Both the position numbers and the translations under genes were made by a program. A model generated the notes under the pieces. It worked only from the letters and a program-made list of their open reading frames with translations, was not told the DNA's origin and did not search any database. Positions 27,867 through 36,573 of a stretch of 39,293 nt of DNA are shown here, in pieces. Location of the stretch: positions 1-39,293 of the forward strand of contig NZ_RJVR01000300.1 of the NCBI RefSeq assembly GCF_003999195.1, read 5' to 3'. How positions within the stretch are numbered: position 1 is the first letter of the stretch; each line of letters starts with the position of its first letter. The DNA comes from Streptomyces soli (GTDB lineage: Bacteria; Actinomycetota; Actinomycetes; Streptomycetales; Streptomycetaceae).

Positions 27867-29430
27867 GCGGGCGGCCGGGCGGCGACGGGCGCCGGCCCAG
27901 CCGGAAGAGCCGTTCACCGGTCACGGAGCTGGCGGCCGCCAGCGTCCCGTCGGCCGGTGCCGGCTCGTCCCGCAGCGTCAGGACCCACTTCGCGTGGTAG
28001 GTCCGGGCGATGCGGGACCGGTCGGTCGGCGTGACGCCTGCGGCGAAGTAGGCCCGTACGGAGTCTTGGCGGCGGAGCCGGACGGCGGCGGCCGTGGAGG
28101 GGTCGGGCCAGGTCGGGGCGACGAGGAAGACGCCGTACGCCGGAAGGGCGTGGGTGGGCACGTAGCCGTGGGCCAGGACGGTGTCGCCGACCGGGATGCG
28201 GTCGGCGGCCCAGCGGTAGCTGGGCCAGTGGGGCACCCGCTGCAGGGCGACCGGCTCGTACCGCTGGGGCACCACCGCACCTGCCTGCGCCACCAGCCCC
28301 GTGCAGGCGGCGACGGCGGCCAGCGGGACGAGAAGCCGGTGCCACGGGGTCCAGCGCGGCACATCGGCCAGCTCGACGGCCAGCGAGAACTGCAGGGGCA
28401 CCAGCAGCACCCCGAATATTCGCCCGTACGTGTAATGCCCGCTGAGCCAGCCGTACGCGGCGACCCCGCACCCCAGCACGAACATCACTACCAGCGGGTC
28501 GAGCAGATCCCGCCGCGCCCGCCAGACCAGAGCCGGCAGCCCGGCGAGCGCGAGCCCGTACCAGCCCCACAGGTCGCCGTAGAGCGGCCGGTGTATCCGG
28601 TCCACCGTCGCATCACCGGCCAGCGCGAACACGCTGAAGTACGGCCACCACGCGGCCACCGCGAAGGCCACCGCCGCGGCCAGCGCCCACCGCTCGGTCG
28701 CCGTGCGGTTCCAGCGGCGCTGGCGGCCGACGAGCAGCGCGGCCATGCCGATCCCGGTGCCCAGCGCCGTGATGGGGTGGATGAGCACCACCAGGCCGTA
28801 CAGAATGCCCACCCCCGCGTACACCCACGGTCCGGGTCTGGGGCCGGGCCGGGCGTGGCGGGCGGTCAGCGCCCAGAGGTGGAAGGTCAGCCCGACCGCC
28901 AGCGCGCTGGGATACGTGACGCCCCGGATCAGTGACTGCAGCCCCAGGAAGCCGCTCCACTCCATGTGCACCGGGCCCCAGAGCAGTACGAAGGCCGCGA
29001 GCGCCAGCACCGGCGCCCAGCGGCGTGCGCTCAGTGTGCGGGTGAACGCCGCGATCCCGGTGACCACCACGGCCAGGTTGAGCGGCCCGCACGCCTTGAG
29101 GACCTCCCAGCCCGCCAGCCCGGTGGCCTTCGCCAGCAGCCCGAGGGCGACCGTGTACGGCGTGAAGTACGGGCTGCCGTGGCCCGGTATGTCGAGCAGC
29201 GGGTTCGCCGGATGCAGCCAGTCGGCCTTGACGCGTTCGATCGCAGCGGCGTGCTGGCCGAAGTCGGCAGCGATGGGGGTGCGCCAGGCCTGAACGGACA
29301 CCACCACCCAGAAGATCCCGCCGATCACCTGGAAGGGCGTCACGCGCGAGCGCCCGACCTGTCTGTACTGCCCGGTGTCCTGGGCAGTGACCTGCGGATT
29401 CGCGTGGATCGTGGTCAGAACGCCGGTCAC
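27751..29430 (-). CDS. Polytopic membrane protein, possible GT-C-type glycosyltransferase
   Basis: The protein has 559 residues with about ten predicted transmembrane helices and a C-terminal extracellular domain after about residue 390. An early loop, ADFGQHAAAIERVKADWLHP, carries Asp and His as in GT-C mannosyl/arabinosyltransferases, but no diagnostic motif proves this. GTG 29430 is chosen because GGGAGGGG lies five bases before it; a GTG at 29451 would add seven residues. The last ~45 residues (after RLFRLGRR, near 27893) are Pro/Gly/Ser-rich and read antisense through the end of gdh, so the natural stop may have been lost. The neighbouring wall-polymer genes fit a cell-envelope role. Confidence 0.72.
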   Translation of the reverse strand: MTGVLTTIHANPQVTAQDTGQYRQVGRSRVTPFQVIGGIFWVVVSVQAWRTPIAADFGQHAAAIERVKADWLHPANPLLDIPGHGSPYFTPYTVALGLLAKATGLAGWEVLKACGPLNLAVVVTGIAAFTRTLSARRWAPVLALAAFVLLWGPVHMEWSGFLGLQSLIRGVTYPSALAVGLTFHLWALTARHARPGPRPGPWVYAGVGILYGLVVLIHPITALGTGIGMAALLVGRQRRWNRTATERWALAAAVAFAVAAWWPYFSVFALAGDATVDRIHRPLYGDLWGWYGLALAGLPALVWRARRDLLDPLVVMFVLGCGVAAYGWLSGHYTYGRIFGVLLVPLQFSLAVELADVPRWTPWHRLLVPLAAVAACTGLVAQAGAVVPQRYEPVALQRVPHWPSYRWAADRIPVGDTVLAHGYVPTHALPAYGVFLVAPTWPDPSTAAAVRLRRQDSVRAYFAAGVTPTDRSRIARTYHAKWVLTLRDEPAPADGTLAAASSVTGERLFRLGRRPSPPGRPPSGESAEAYGSSASRPTGWPGRTPRTSGSPPGWSGPAR

Positions 29431-29507
29431 TGTGGCCCCTCCCGGAATCACCCTGTGGTTACGAAACGAGCTTTCAGGGCGATCCGGTGGGGTGCCACAG
29501 CGGCTGG

Positions 29508-29533
29508 GCCGTCCGGGCTACGCGACGGACGGC
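29508..29533 (-). terminator. Hairpin downstream of the first CDP-glycerol transferase gene
   Basis: A perfect 8-bp inverted repeat, GCCGTCCG (29508-29515) and CGGACGGC (29526-29533), has a 10-base loop. It lies about 50 bases past the stop at 29586 on the minus strand and upstream of the membrane-protein gene. It could end the teichoic-acid operon or regulate the next gene. Confidence 0.5.
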
Positions 29534-29561
29534 GTGATCAGTCGTGATCAGTCGTGATCAG
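29533..29561. repeat. 10-bp tandem repeat with three TGATCA palindromes
   Basis: CGTGATCAGT occurs at 29533-29542 and 29543-29552, with a third copy lacking the last base at 29553-29561. The unit contains the palindrome TGATCA. It is about 105 bases upstream of the membrane-protein start on the minus strand. The word GCGTGATCAG is also present at the gdh palindrome. Confidence 0.85.
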
Positions 29562-29585
29562 GACGTCGAAGAGGAGGCCGTGTCC

Positions 29586-31838
29586 TTACCCGGCGCTGCC
29601 CGGCGAGGGCACCAGCGGCTGGCCGGCAGTGAGCTCGGACGGCGCCGGGGCGGGGGTGCGCTCGGCGAGCGGGACGTAGGGGAGAAGGGGCTGGTCTCCG
29701 CCGAGGAAGACATGGCGGACGACGCGCTCGGCGGCGCGGCCGTCGTCGAAGGCGCAGAAACGCTCGCGGAAGGCGGCGCGGAGTTCCTTGGAGCGGGGGC
29801 CGTTCCAGTCGCCGTCGCGGAAGACGCGGACGAATTCCTCGTCTGAGGTGGAGACCGGGCCGGGGGTGTCGCCGGGGCGGCCGGAGAGCAGGTCGAAGTA
29901 GACGCCGCGGGAGGCGCGGTAGGCGGGCCAGTCGTCGGCGTGGATGACGATGGGCCGGTCGAGGTTGGCGTAGTCGAACATGATGGACGAGTAGTCCGTG
30001 ACCAGGGCGTCCGCCGCCAGGCACAGCTCCTCGACCGAGGGGTGCCGGGAGACGTCGATGACCAGGCCCCGGTCGTGCAGCTCGCTCAGCGCTTCGTCGC
30101 CGGCGTGGAAGTAGTGCGTACGGGCCAGCAGGACGAAGTCCGGGCCCAGTTCGCGGCAGACGCGGGCGAAGTCCAGACGCGGAACATACCCCTTCTGGTA
30201 GTCGCGCATCGTGGGGGCGTAGAGGATCGCCATGCGTCCGGCCGGGATGCCGAACGCGGCGCGGGCGGCTTCGACCTCGGCCGCGCCGGCCGTGACGTAG
30301 ACGTCGTTGCGCGGATAGCCGGATTCGAGCTGGCGGAAGGAGGAGGGGTAGACCCGCTCCCAGACCTCGGTGGAGTGCGGGTTGGAGGAGAGGCTGAGGT
30401 CCCAGCGGTCGACGCGGTCGAGGAGCCTGCGGAAGCTCATGCCGTTGGCGGAGGCGGGGTAGCGCTGCTGGTCGATGCCCATCTTCTTCAGCGGGGTGCC
30501 GTGGTGGGTCTGGACGTGTACGGAGCCGGGGCGCTTGACGACGGTGTTGGCGAAGTTGACGTTGTTGACCAAGTAGGTGGCGCGGGCCAGCGACCGCCAA
30601 TAGCGCCTGGTGCCCGGCACGACGTGGTCGATGCCGGCCGGGACCCGGTCGGCATCGGACTTGCGGACCACCCACACCGCGCGGATGTGCGGGGCCAGTT
30701 CCTGCTGCTTGCGGAAGATCGCCGCCGGGTTGCAGAGCACGCCCCGGTCCCAGTAGGCGGCGTACACCGCGAGGTGGGGGTCGAGCGGCCGCCGCAGGTG
30801 GAAGCGGTACAGCGCGGCCTTGAAGCGCTGCGTGATGGTACGCCGGGCCTTGCGCCTGCGCCTGGCGAGGTCCCGCAGCGTGTCCGTCGCCCGCTCGGCG
30901 AGGCGCAGCCGCGCGTAGCCGCCCCGGGCGAACGACCGCACCTCGGCGGACGGTACGAAGCCGGCGGGGACGTGCTGCCGGTACCACTTCAGGCCCAGCC
31001 GGAAGAACTCGCGGCGCAGCTGCGGCGGGATCCGCTCGGGGTTGCGCAGGCAGAAGAGGAAGTGGGTGACGGTCCGTTCGAAGAGCTGCGGGCGCAGGCC
31101 GTCCAGGTGCTCCTTGCCGTCCAGGAAGGCGAAGAGCCGCGCGTACTGGTCGAAGATGACGAAGTGGTTGCGGCCCGGGCTGCGGGTGCTGGCCCCGGCG
31201 CGGCGCTGGCGGTATTCGAGGACGACGCGGTTGAGGCAGGAGATGCGCTCGGCGGTGAGCATGGTCATGTACGAGATGAGGGCGTCCTCGTAGATGCCGT
31301 CGCTGAAGGCGAAGCCGTGGCCCTGGTAGAACTCGCGGCGGTAGACGCGGTTCGAGGTCATCGCGAAGAGCTTGAGGAACTCGGGGCGGTCGGTGATGCG
31401 GAAGACGTCCGTACCGGCCGACGCGAGCAGCTCGCCGAACAGGCTCTTCTCGGCGGAGTCCCACCAGTAGGTGCGGACGTGGTCGAAGTAGAGGATGTCC
31501 GGGTCCTCGTCCAGCTTGAGGCGTTCGGCGACGGCGTCGAGGGAGCCGGGGGCGAGGGTGTCGTCGCCGTCCAGGAAGAGGATGTAGTCGCCGGTGGCGC
31601 GCTCGGCGCCGGTGTTGCGGGTGGCGCCGACGCCGAGGTTGCGCTCGTGGTGGACGACGGTGACGCGGGTGTCGCGGGCGGCGTACTCGTCCAGGATGCG
31701 GCCGGAGTTGTCGGGTGAGGCGTCGTCGACGGCGATCAGCTCGGTGTCGGGGAATGACTGCGACAGCACGGAGTCGAGACATTCACGCAGGTAGCCCTGC
31801 ACCTTGTGGACCGGGACGATGATGCTGAAGCGGGGCAT
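29586..31838 (-). CDS. Bifunctional GT2 glycosyltransferase / CDP-glycerol glycerophosphotransferase, copy 1
   Basis: The protein has 750 residues. N-terminal GT2 domain (about 1-250): FSIIVPVHKVQGYL, Asp38/Asp39 in AVDDASPD and the DxD-type LFLDGDDT (about 88-94). A basic linker (about 320-345) is followed by a TagF/TagB-like glycerophosphotransferase domain (about 345-725) with HHGTPLKKMG (about 442), YAPTMRDY (about 537) and TDYSSIMFDYANLDRP (about 608-623). This architecture makes or extends phosphoglycerol-containing wall polymers at the inner membrane face, using CDP-glycerol and probably a nucleotide sugar. ATG 31838 has AGGAT eight bases upstream. A paralogue lies directly upstream in the same direction. 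No CDP-glycerol synthase gene is in view. Confidence 0.93.
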   Translation of the reverse strand: MPRFSIIVPVHKVQGYLRECLDSVLSQSFPDTELIAVDDASPDNSGRILDEYAARDTRVTVVHHERNLGVGATRNTGAERATGDYILFLDGDDTLAPGSLDAVAERLKLDEDPDILYFDHVRTYWWDSAEKSLFGELLASAGTDVFRITDRPEFLKLFAMTSNRVYRREFYQGHGFAFSDGIYEDALISYMTMLTAERISCLNRVVLEYRQRRAGASTRSPGRNHFVIFDQYARLFAFLDGKEHLDGLRPQLFERTVTHFLFCLRNPERIPPQLRREFFRLGLKWYRQHVPAGFVPSAEVRSFARGGYARLRLAERATDTLRDLARRRRKARRTITQRFKAALYRFHLRRPLDPHLAVYAAYWDRGVLCNPAAIFRKQQELAPHIRAVWVVRKSDADRVPAGIDHVVPGTRRYWRSLARATYLVNNVNFANTVVKRPGSVHVQTHHGTPLKKMGIDQQRYPASANGMSFRRLLDRVDRWDLSLSSNPHSTEVWERVYPSSFRQLESGYPRNDVYVTAGAAEVEAARAAFGIPAGRMAILYAPTMRDYQKGYVPRLDFARVCRELGPDFVLLARTHYFHAGDEALSELHDRGLVIDVSRHPSVEELCLAADALVTDYSSIMFDYANLDRPIVIHADDWPAYRASRGVYFDLLSGRPGDTPGPVSTSDEEFVRVFRDGDWNGPRSKELRAAFRERFCAFDDGRAAERVVRHVFLGGDQPLLPYVPLAERTPAPAPSELTAGQPLVPSPGSAG

Positions 31839-31906
31839 GGGGGGATCCTGGATTTCCTGGACGCGCGGACACGGACAAGGGGTTCAACTCGCCATGAGGC
31901 GCCAGG

Positions 31907-34186
31907 TCACGCCTGCGGGTGGACCTCGAAGTGGCTGAGCGACGGCGTCGCAGGCACCCCGGTGTGGGGAGGCGGGGTCAGCGCGCGGGCCCGGTTGGGC
32001 GCGGGGGCGGGGCGGCGCTGTTCGAGCGGGATGACCGAGGGCAGCCCGCCGTCCTCGCCGAGGAAGACCCGGCGCACGATCCGCTCGGCGGCATGCCCGT
32101 CGTCGTACGGGCAGAAGCGCGCCCGGAAGGAGGCCCGCAGCTCGGCGGAACGGGGGCCGCGCCAGGCGTCGGTGGTGAGGATGTCGATGAGCTCGTCCTC
32201 GGTGCGGGCGACTAGGCCGGGCGGCTCGGCGATGATGTTGAAGTAGGTGCCGCGGGCGGCTCCGTACGCGGCCCAGTCCTCGGTGTGCAGGACGATCGGG
32301 CGGTCGAGGTTGGCGTAGTCGAACATGATGGACGAGTAGTCCGTGAGCAGGACGTCCGCCGCCAGGCACAGCTCCTCGACGCTGGGGTGCCCGGAGACGT
32401 CGATGACCCCCTCGGGCACGGCGGCGGGGGAGGCGCCGTCCTCGAGGTAGTGCGTACGCAGCAGGATCACGAAGCCGGGGCCCAGGTCTCGGGCCACGCG
32501 CCGCAGGTCGGCGGGGGTGCACAGGCCGCGCCGGTAGTCGCGGTGGGTGGGGGCGTACAGGACGGCGGTGGCCTCGCGGGGGATGCCCAGCTCAGTGCGG
32601 ACGCGCAGCACATCCTCGGCGGTGGCCTGCTGGAAGATGTCGTTGCGCGGATAGCCGTACTCGAGGGTGGTGAAGCCCGAGGGGTAGGCGCGCTCCCAGG
32701 TCAGCGTGGAGTGGCGGTTGGCGGAGACACTGAAGTCCCAGCGGTCGACGTGGCGCAGCAGCCGGCCGAAGTCCATGTCCCGGGCGGCGGCCGGGCGGTC
32801 CATCAGGTCGACGCCCATGTGCTTGAGCGGGGTGCCGTGGTGGGTCTGGATGTTGGTCTGGCCCCGCCGCTTCGCGTAGTGGTCCGGGAGGTTGACATTG
32901 CTGACCAGGTACGTGGCCCGGGCCAGCGCCGTCCAGTAGGCGGCCGAGCCGGGGTGCAGGCGGCGCACGCCGTACGGCAGGGTCCGGGCGTGCCGGGGGG
33001 TGGTGATCCAGGCGGTGCGGACGTGCGGGGCGAGCGCCCGGACGGTGGCCTCGATGGCGGCGGGGTTGCAGGCGTAACCGCGGTTCCAGTACGCGCTGAA
33101 GACCGCCAGGCCCGGGTCGAGCGGGCGGCGGCGCTGGATGGCGTAGTGCAGCCGCAGCAGGGCGGTGCGCAGCCTGCGGTACGTCACCTTGCGCCGGGCC
33201 CGGACCATGCGGCGCATGCGCCCGGCGAGGCGGAGGCCGTCGAAGGTGCGACGGGCGCCGAGGCCGAACAGCAGGTGGCGCGTTTGCGTGCCCACGCCGC
33301 CGCCGGCGGGCCGGTAGCGCTTGTAGTGCTGGCGGCAGCGCTTGAAGAACGCCGACCGGGCCGACCTGGGCAGCCGCCCCGCGGAGCAGTAGATCGTGGC
33401 GAGGTGGGCGACCATACGGCCGAAGACGGCGGGGCGCCAGCGGTCGAGGGAGGGGTTTTTGTCGATGTGGCCGAAGACCCGGTCGTACTGGTCGAAGATG
33501 TCGAAGTGCTTGCGGCTGGTGGTGTTGAGGATGTTGCCCTGCCGCCGCTGCCGGTAGTGCACGCAGACCCGGTCCAGGACCGCGACCGTACGGGCGCTGA
33601 GCAGCACCGGAAAGGTCCAGGGGGTGTCCTCGTAGTAGCCGGACGGGAAGGTGAAGCCGCGCCGCTCGACGAACTCCCGCTTGTAGGCCTTGTTCCAGGC
33701 GACCTGCAGCAGCTTCAGCAGCCCGGGGCGGTCGGCGAGGGTGAAGACCTGGGGGCCCTCGGGGCTCTGGGCGAGGAGGTCGGCGCGCTGGTTGGGGGCG
33801 ATTCTGCCGTCCCAGTAGGTGCGGACGTAGTCGAAGACCAGGAGGTCGGGCTCGTCGGCCTCCTTCAGCCGGTCGGCGATCGCCTGGAGCGTGCCCGGGG
33901 TGAGGGTGTCGTCGCTGTCGAGGAAGAGCAGGTAGTCGCCGGTGGCGCGGGCCATGCCGGCGTTGCGGGCGCGGCCGAGGCCGACGTTCTCGGGGAGGTG
34001 CAGGACGCTCACCCGGGCGTCGCGGACGGCGAAGTCGTCGAGGATGGCGCCGCTGCCGTCGGGTGAGCAGTCGTCGACGGCGATCAGCTCGAAGTCGGAG
34101 TAGCCCTGACCAAGGACCGACTCGATGCACTCGTGCAGGTAGGCCTGCACCTTGTAGGCGGGCACGATGACGCTGAACCGGGGCAA
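31907..34186 (-). CDS. Bifunctional GT2 glycosyltransferase / CDP-glycerol glycerophosphotransferase, copy 2
   Basis: The protein has 759 residues, with the same domain order as copy 1. The GT2 part has FSVIVPAYKVQAYL, AVDDCSPDG and LFLDSDDT. The glycerophosphotransferase part has HHGTPLKHMG, YAPTHRDYRR and TDYSSIMFDYANLDRP. The C-terminal tail is Pro-rich, like copy 1. The start is inferred as TTG 34186: the context GGAT-N6-TTG-CCCCGGTTCAGC lines up base for base with GGAT-N6-ATG-CCCCGCTTCAGC of copy 1. An in-frame TTG at 34198 would add four residues, and an ATG at 34194 is out of frame. The 67-base gap between the copies holds no gene, so they are probably cotranscribed. Confidence 0.92.
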   Translation of the reverse strand: MPRFSVIVPAYKVQAYLHECIESVLGQGYSDFELIAVDDCSPDGSGAILDDFAVRDARVSVLHLPENVGLGRARNAGMARATGDYLLFLDSDDTLTPGTLQAIADRLKEADEPDLLVFDYVRTYWDGRIAPNQRADLLAQSPEGPQVFTLADRPGLLKLLQVAWNKAYKREFVERRGFTFPSGYYEDTPWTFPVLLSARTVAVLDRVCVHYRQRRQGNILNTTSRKHFDIFDQYDRVFGHIDKNPSLDRWRPAVFGRMVAHLATIYCSAGRLPRSARSAFFKRCRQHYKRYRPAGGGVGTQTRHLLFGLGARRTFDGLRLAGRMRRMVRARRKVTYRRLRTALLRLHYAIQRRRPLDPGLAVFSAYWNRGYACNPAAIEATVRALAPHVRTAWITTPRHARTLPYGVRRLHPGSAAYWTALARATYLVSNVNLPDHYAKRRGQTNIQTHHGTPLKHMGVDLMDRPAAARDMDFGRLLRHVDRWDFSVSANRHSTLTWERAYPSGFTTLEYGYPRNDIFQQATAEDVLRVRTELGIPREATAVLYAPTHRDYRRGLCTPADLRRVARDLGPGFVILLRTHYLEDGASPAAVPEGVIDVSGHPSVEELCLAADVLLTDYSSIMFDYANLDRPIVLHTEDWAAYGAARGTYFNIIAEPPGLVARTEDELIDILTTDAWRGPRSAELRASFRARFCPYDDGHAAERIVRRVFLGEDGGLPSVIPLEQRRPAPAPNRARALTPPPHTGVPATPSLSHFEVHPQA

Positions 34187-34255
34187 GGGGACATCCAATA
34201 AGATCGGCGCGGGCGCGGAGCGGGCTGCGCCGGTTATCGGATGAACTGCAACGTA

Positions 34256-34292
34256 CGCGGCGTGTGCCCGTTATATTCCGGGCAACGCCGCG
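34256..34292 (-). terminator. Interrupted long hairpin terminating the ABC transporter operon
   Basis: The outer stem CGCGGCG (34256-34262) and CGCCGCG (34286-34292), and the inner stem GCCCG (34266-34270) and CGGGC (34279-34283), enclose the AT-rich loop TTATATTC. It starts 20 bases downstream of the permease stop at 34312 on the minus strand. The sequence is nearly symmetrical, so it may also act on the opposite strand. Confidence 0.75.
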
Positions 34293-34311
34293 AACGGTGA
34301 TCTGGTTACGG

Positions 34312-35223
34312 CTACTTCACGGCTCCGGCCATTACTCCGGAGACAAACTGCCGCTGGAACGCGAAGAACACGATCAGCGGGATCACCATCGAGATGAAGG
34401 CGCCGGGCGCCAGGACGTCGACGTTGTTGCCGAACTGCCGCACCTGCTGCTGCAGGGCGACCGTGATGGGCTGCGAGTCGGAGTTGGAGAAGATCAGCGC
34501 CACCAGCATGTCGTTCCACACCCACAGGAACTGGAAGATGCCGAGCGAGGCAATCGCCGGCCCGCCCAGCGGCATGATCACCTGGGTGAACAGCCGCAAC
34601 TCGCTCGCGCCGTCCAGCCGCGCCGCCTCCAGCAGCTCACGCGGGATCTCCGCGAAGAAGTTGCGCAGTAGGAAGATCGCGAAGGGCAGACCGAAGCCCA
34701 CGTGGAAGAGGATCACCCCGATGATCTCGCCGAAGATTCCGATGTCCCGGAACAGGTGCTCCACCGGCAGCAGCGCGATCTGGATCGGCACCACCAGCAG
34801 TCCCACGACCAGCAGGAACAGCCAGTCCCGGCCGCGGAAGTCCATCCACGCGAAGGCGTAGCCGGCCAGCGACCCGATGACCACCACCAGCAGGGTGGCC
34901 GGGACGGTGATCAGCACCGTGTTGACCAGCGACGAGGTGATCGCGTGGTCGCTCAGCAGGTTCTGGTAGTTGTTGACGGTCAGTTGGGCCGGAGTGCTGA
35001 ACACCTTCCACCAGCCGGACGTGCCGATGTCCGTCGGGGCGCGGAAGGACGAGATCAGCAGCCCGACGGTCGGCATCAGCCAGAACAGCGCCACCAGCAG
35101 CAGGAAGCCGCGCACCGCGCCGCCCCCGAGCCGCCCCGCCAGCCGGGTGGCCAGCGGCTCGCGCTCCGCCGCCGGTGTGGCGGCCGCCCCCGTCGTACCG
35201 GCCGTATCGGCGATCGATGTCAT
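34312..35223 (-). CDS. Carbohydrate ABC transporter permease (MalG-type)
   Basis: The protein has 303 residues and six transmembrane helices after an N-terminal Ala/Thr-rich cytoplasmic tail. The EAA loop that docks the ATPase is EIPRELLEAARLDGASELRL (near 193-212). The C-terminal LIVFFAFQRQFVSGVMAGAVK is typical of MalG-type proteins. It forms the membrane channel with the permease encoded just upstream. ATG 35223 overlaps that gene's stop by four bases (ATGA), indicating translational coupling. A terminator hairpin follows. No ATPase gene accompanies the operon. Confidence 0.95.
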   Translation of the reverse strand: MTSIADTAGTTGAAATPAAEREPLATRLAGRLGGGAVRGFLLLVALFWLMPTVGLLISSFRAPTDIGTSGWWKVFSTPAQLTVNNYQNLLSDHAITSSLVNTVLITVPATLLVVVIGSLAGYAFAWMDFRGRDWLFLLVVGLLVVPIQIALLPVEHLFRDIGIFGEIIGVILFHVGFGLPFAIFLLRNFFAEIPRELLEAARLDGASELRLFTQVIMPLGGPAIASLGIFQFLWVWNDMLVALIFSNSDSQPITVALQQQVRQFGNNVDVLAPGAFISMVIPLIVFFAFQRQFVSGVMAGAVK

Positions 35224-36563
35224 CGGCGGCGCTCCCTCCTGAGACGGCGGATGTTGAACGCCATCACGGGGATGACGAGCAGCAGCAGGATCACGCCGAT
35301 CGCGCTGCCCAGGCCCTGGTTGTTGCCGCCGCCGAAGGACGACACGTACAGCTGCAGGGCCAGCACGTTCGCGGCGGGCTGGCTGGGCTGCGGGGCGATG
35401 ATGTAGACGAGGTCGAAGACCTTCATCACATTGATCATCAACGTCACGAGCACCACGATCAGAACCGGCGCCAGCAGCGGCACGGTGACCTTGCGGAAGA
35501 CCTGCCACTCGTTCGCGCCGTCCACCCGCGCGGCCTCCATCAGCTCGCGCGGCACCCCGGCCAGACCGGCCGCGATCAGCACCATCGCGAAGCCCGCCCA
35601 CATCCAGATGTACGAACCGATGATGGCCGGCGTGACCAGCGATGGCCCGAGCCAGTCCACCCCGCTGTACGGCTGGGCGAAGTTCGACGACGGCAGCCGC
35701 AGTTGCGCCCCGGCGGCCGACGCGGGCAGCGAGAAGGTGCCGTCCGCGGCGGACTTGGCGGTCGCGACCACCTTGCCGCCCTTGACCGCCTGGACCTCCA
35801 CCCCCTTGAGCGCCTCCTCACCCTGGTCCACCACCCCGGGCTTCCCACCGCCGCCCGGCGCGAAGTCCAGCCACACGGTGCCGGTCAGCCCCGAACCGGA
35901 CGCGGTCTTCGCGTCCTGGGTGCCGGCCGGCAGCTTGGCCGCGGGTATGCCGATCAGCGGCAGCGCCACTGGTGTGCCCGGCTGCGCGGTGGATTTGGTG
36001 GTGTACGAGCCACCGGACGTCGCGGTGATGTCGCCGCCGGGGCGCGGCTTGGCCCCCGGGTACGCCGACGACGCGGCGAAGGTGTCGTGGACGCCCACGA
36101 TCACGGCGTTGGCCACGCCGCGGCTCGGATCCGCGTCGTACACCAGCCGGAAGATGATCCCGGCCGCCAGCATCGAGATGACCATCGGCATGAAGACGAT
36201 CAGCTTGAACGCCGTGCCCCAGCTCACCCGTTCGGTCAGCACCGCGAAGATCAGCCCGAGGCCGGTGGCCAGGGCGGGGGCCACCGCGACCCAGATCGCG
36301 GTGTTCTTCAGCGCGGTGAAGGTGCTGTCGTCGCTGAAGACCGAGCCGTAGTTCTCCAGCCCGACGAAGCGGGCGCCTCCGGCGTCGTACAGACTGCGCC
36401 AGGTGGTGTACCCGATCGGGTACACCACCAGCGCGCCGAGCAGCACCAGCGCGGGCAGCAGGAACAGTGCCGCCACCCAGGGCCGGGTGCCCATCAGACT
36501 CCTGCGCTTGGCAGGGGGCTTGGCCGGTGCCGGCGCGCCCCCCGCGGTTGCCACGGTGGCCAT
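35220..36563 (-). CDS. Carbohydrate ABC transporter permease (MalF-type) with large extracellular insertion
   Basis: The protein has 447 residues, about 140 more than a standard MalF-type permease. Helices lie at about 28-50, 85-108 and 117-141, followed by an insertion at about 145-305, then three more helices. The EAA loop is VPRELMEAARVDGANEWQVF. The insertion ends in a domain resembling SdrD/Cna-B or transthyretin-like folds: GTVWLDF, a GVVDQGEEALKGVEVQAV stretch, then AADGTFSLP. It lies on the outer face between helices 3 and 4, where Escherichia coli MalF also carries its P2 loop, which contacts the binding protein. The gene starts at ATG 36563, ten bases after the binding-protein gene. 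Confidence 0.92.
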   Translation of the reverse strand: MATVATAGGAPAPAKPPAKRRSLMGTRPWVAALFLLPALVLLGALVVYPIGYTTWRSLYDAGGARFVGLENYGSVFSDDSTFTALKNTAIWVAVAPALATGLGLIFAVLTERVSWGTAFKLIVFMPMVISMLAAGIIFRLVYDADPSRGVANAVIVGVHDTFAASSAYPGAKPRPGGDITATSGGSYTTKSTAQPGTPVALPLIGIPAAKLPAGTQDAKTASGSGLTGTVWLDFAPGGGGKPGVVDQGEEALKGVEVQAVKGGKVVATAKSAADGTFSLPASAAGAQLRLPSSNFAQPYSGVDWLGPSLVTPAIIGSYIWMWAGFAMVLIAAGLAGVPRELMEAARVDGANEWQVFRKVTVPLLAPVLIVVLVTLMINVMKVFDLVYIIAPQPSQPAANVLALQLYVSSFGGGNNQGLGSAIGVILLLLVIPVMAFNIRRLRRERRR

Positions 36564-36573
36564 CGCCGCCGCC

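Noticed and set aside
22893..27917. A 1674-codon open frame on the minus strand opposite gdh
   Set aside because: It is a GC-bias shadow: Val/Gly/Leu/Asp/Arg-rich, with no domain resemblance, exactly antisense to a complete and clearly recognisable gdh.
29940..34066. Two ~590-codon plus-strand frames opposite the CDP-glycerol transferase genes
   Set aside because: Repetitive Val/Gly/Glu/Asp/Arg composition typical of antisense frames; the minus-strand genes have full motif sets.
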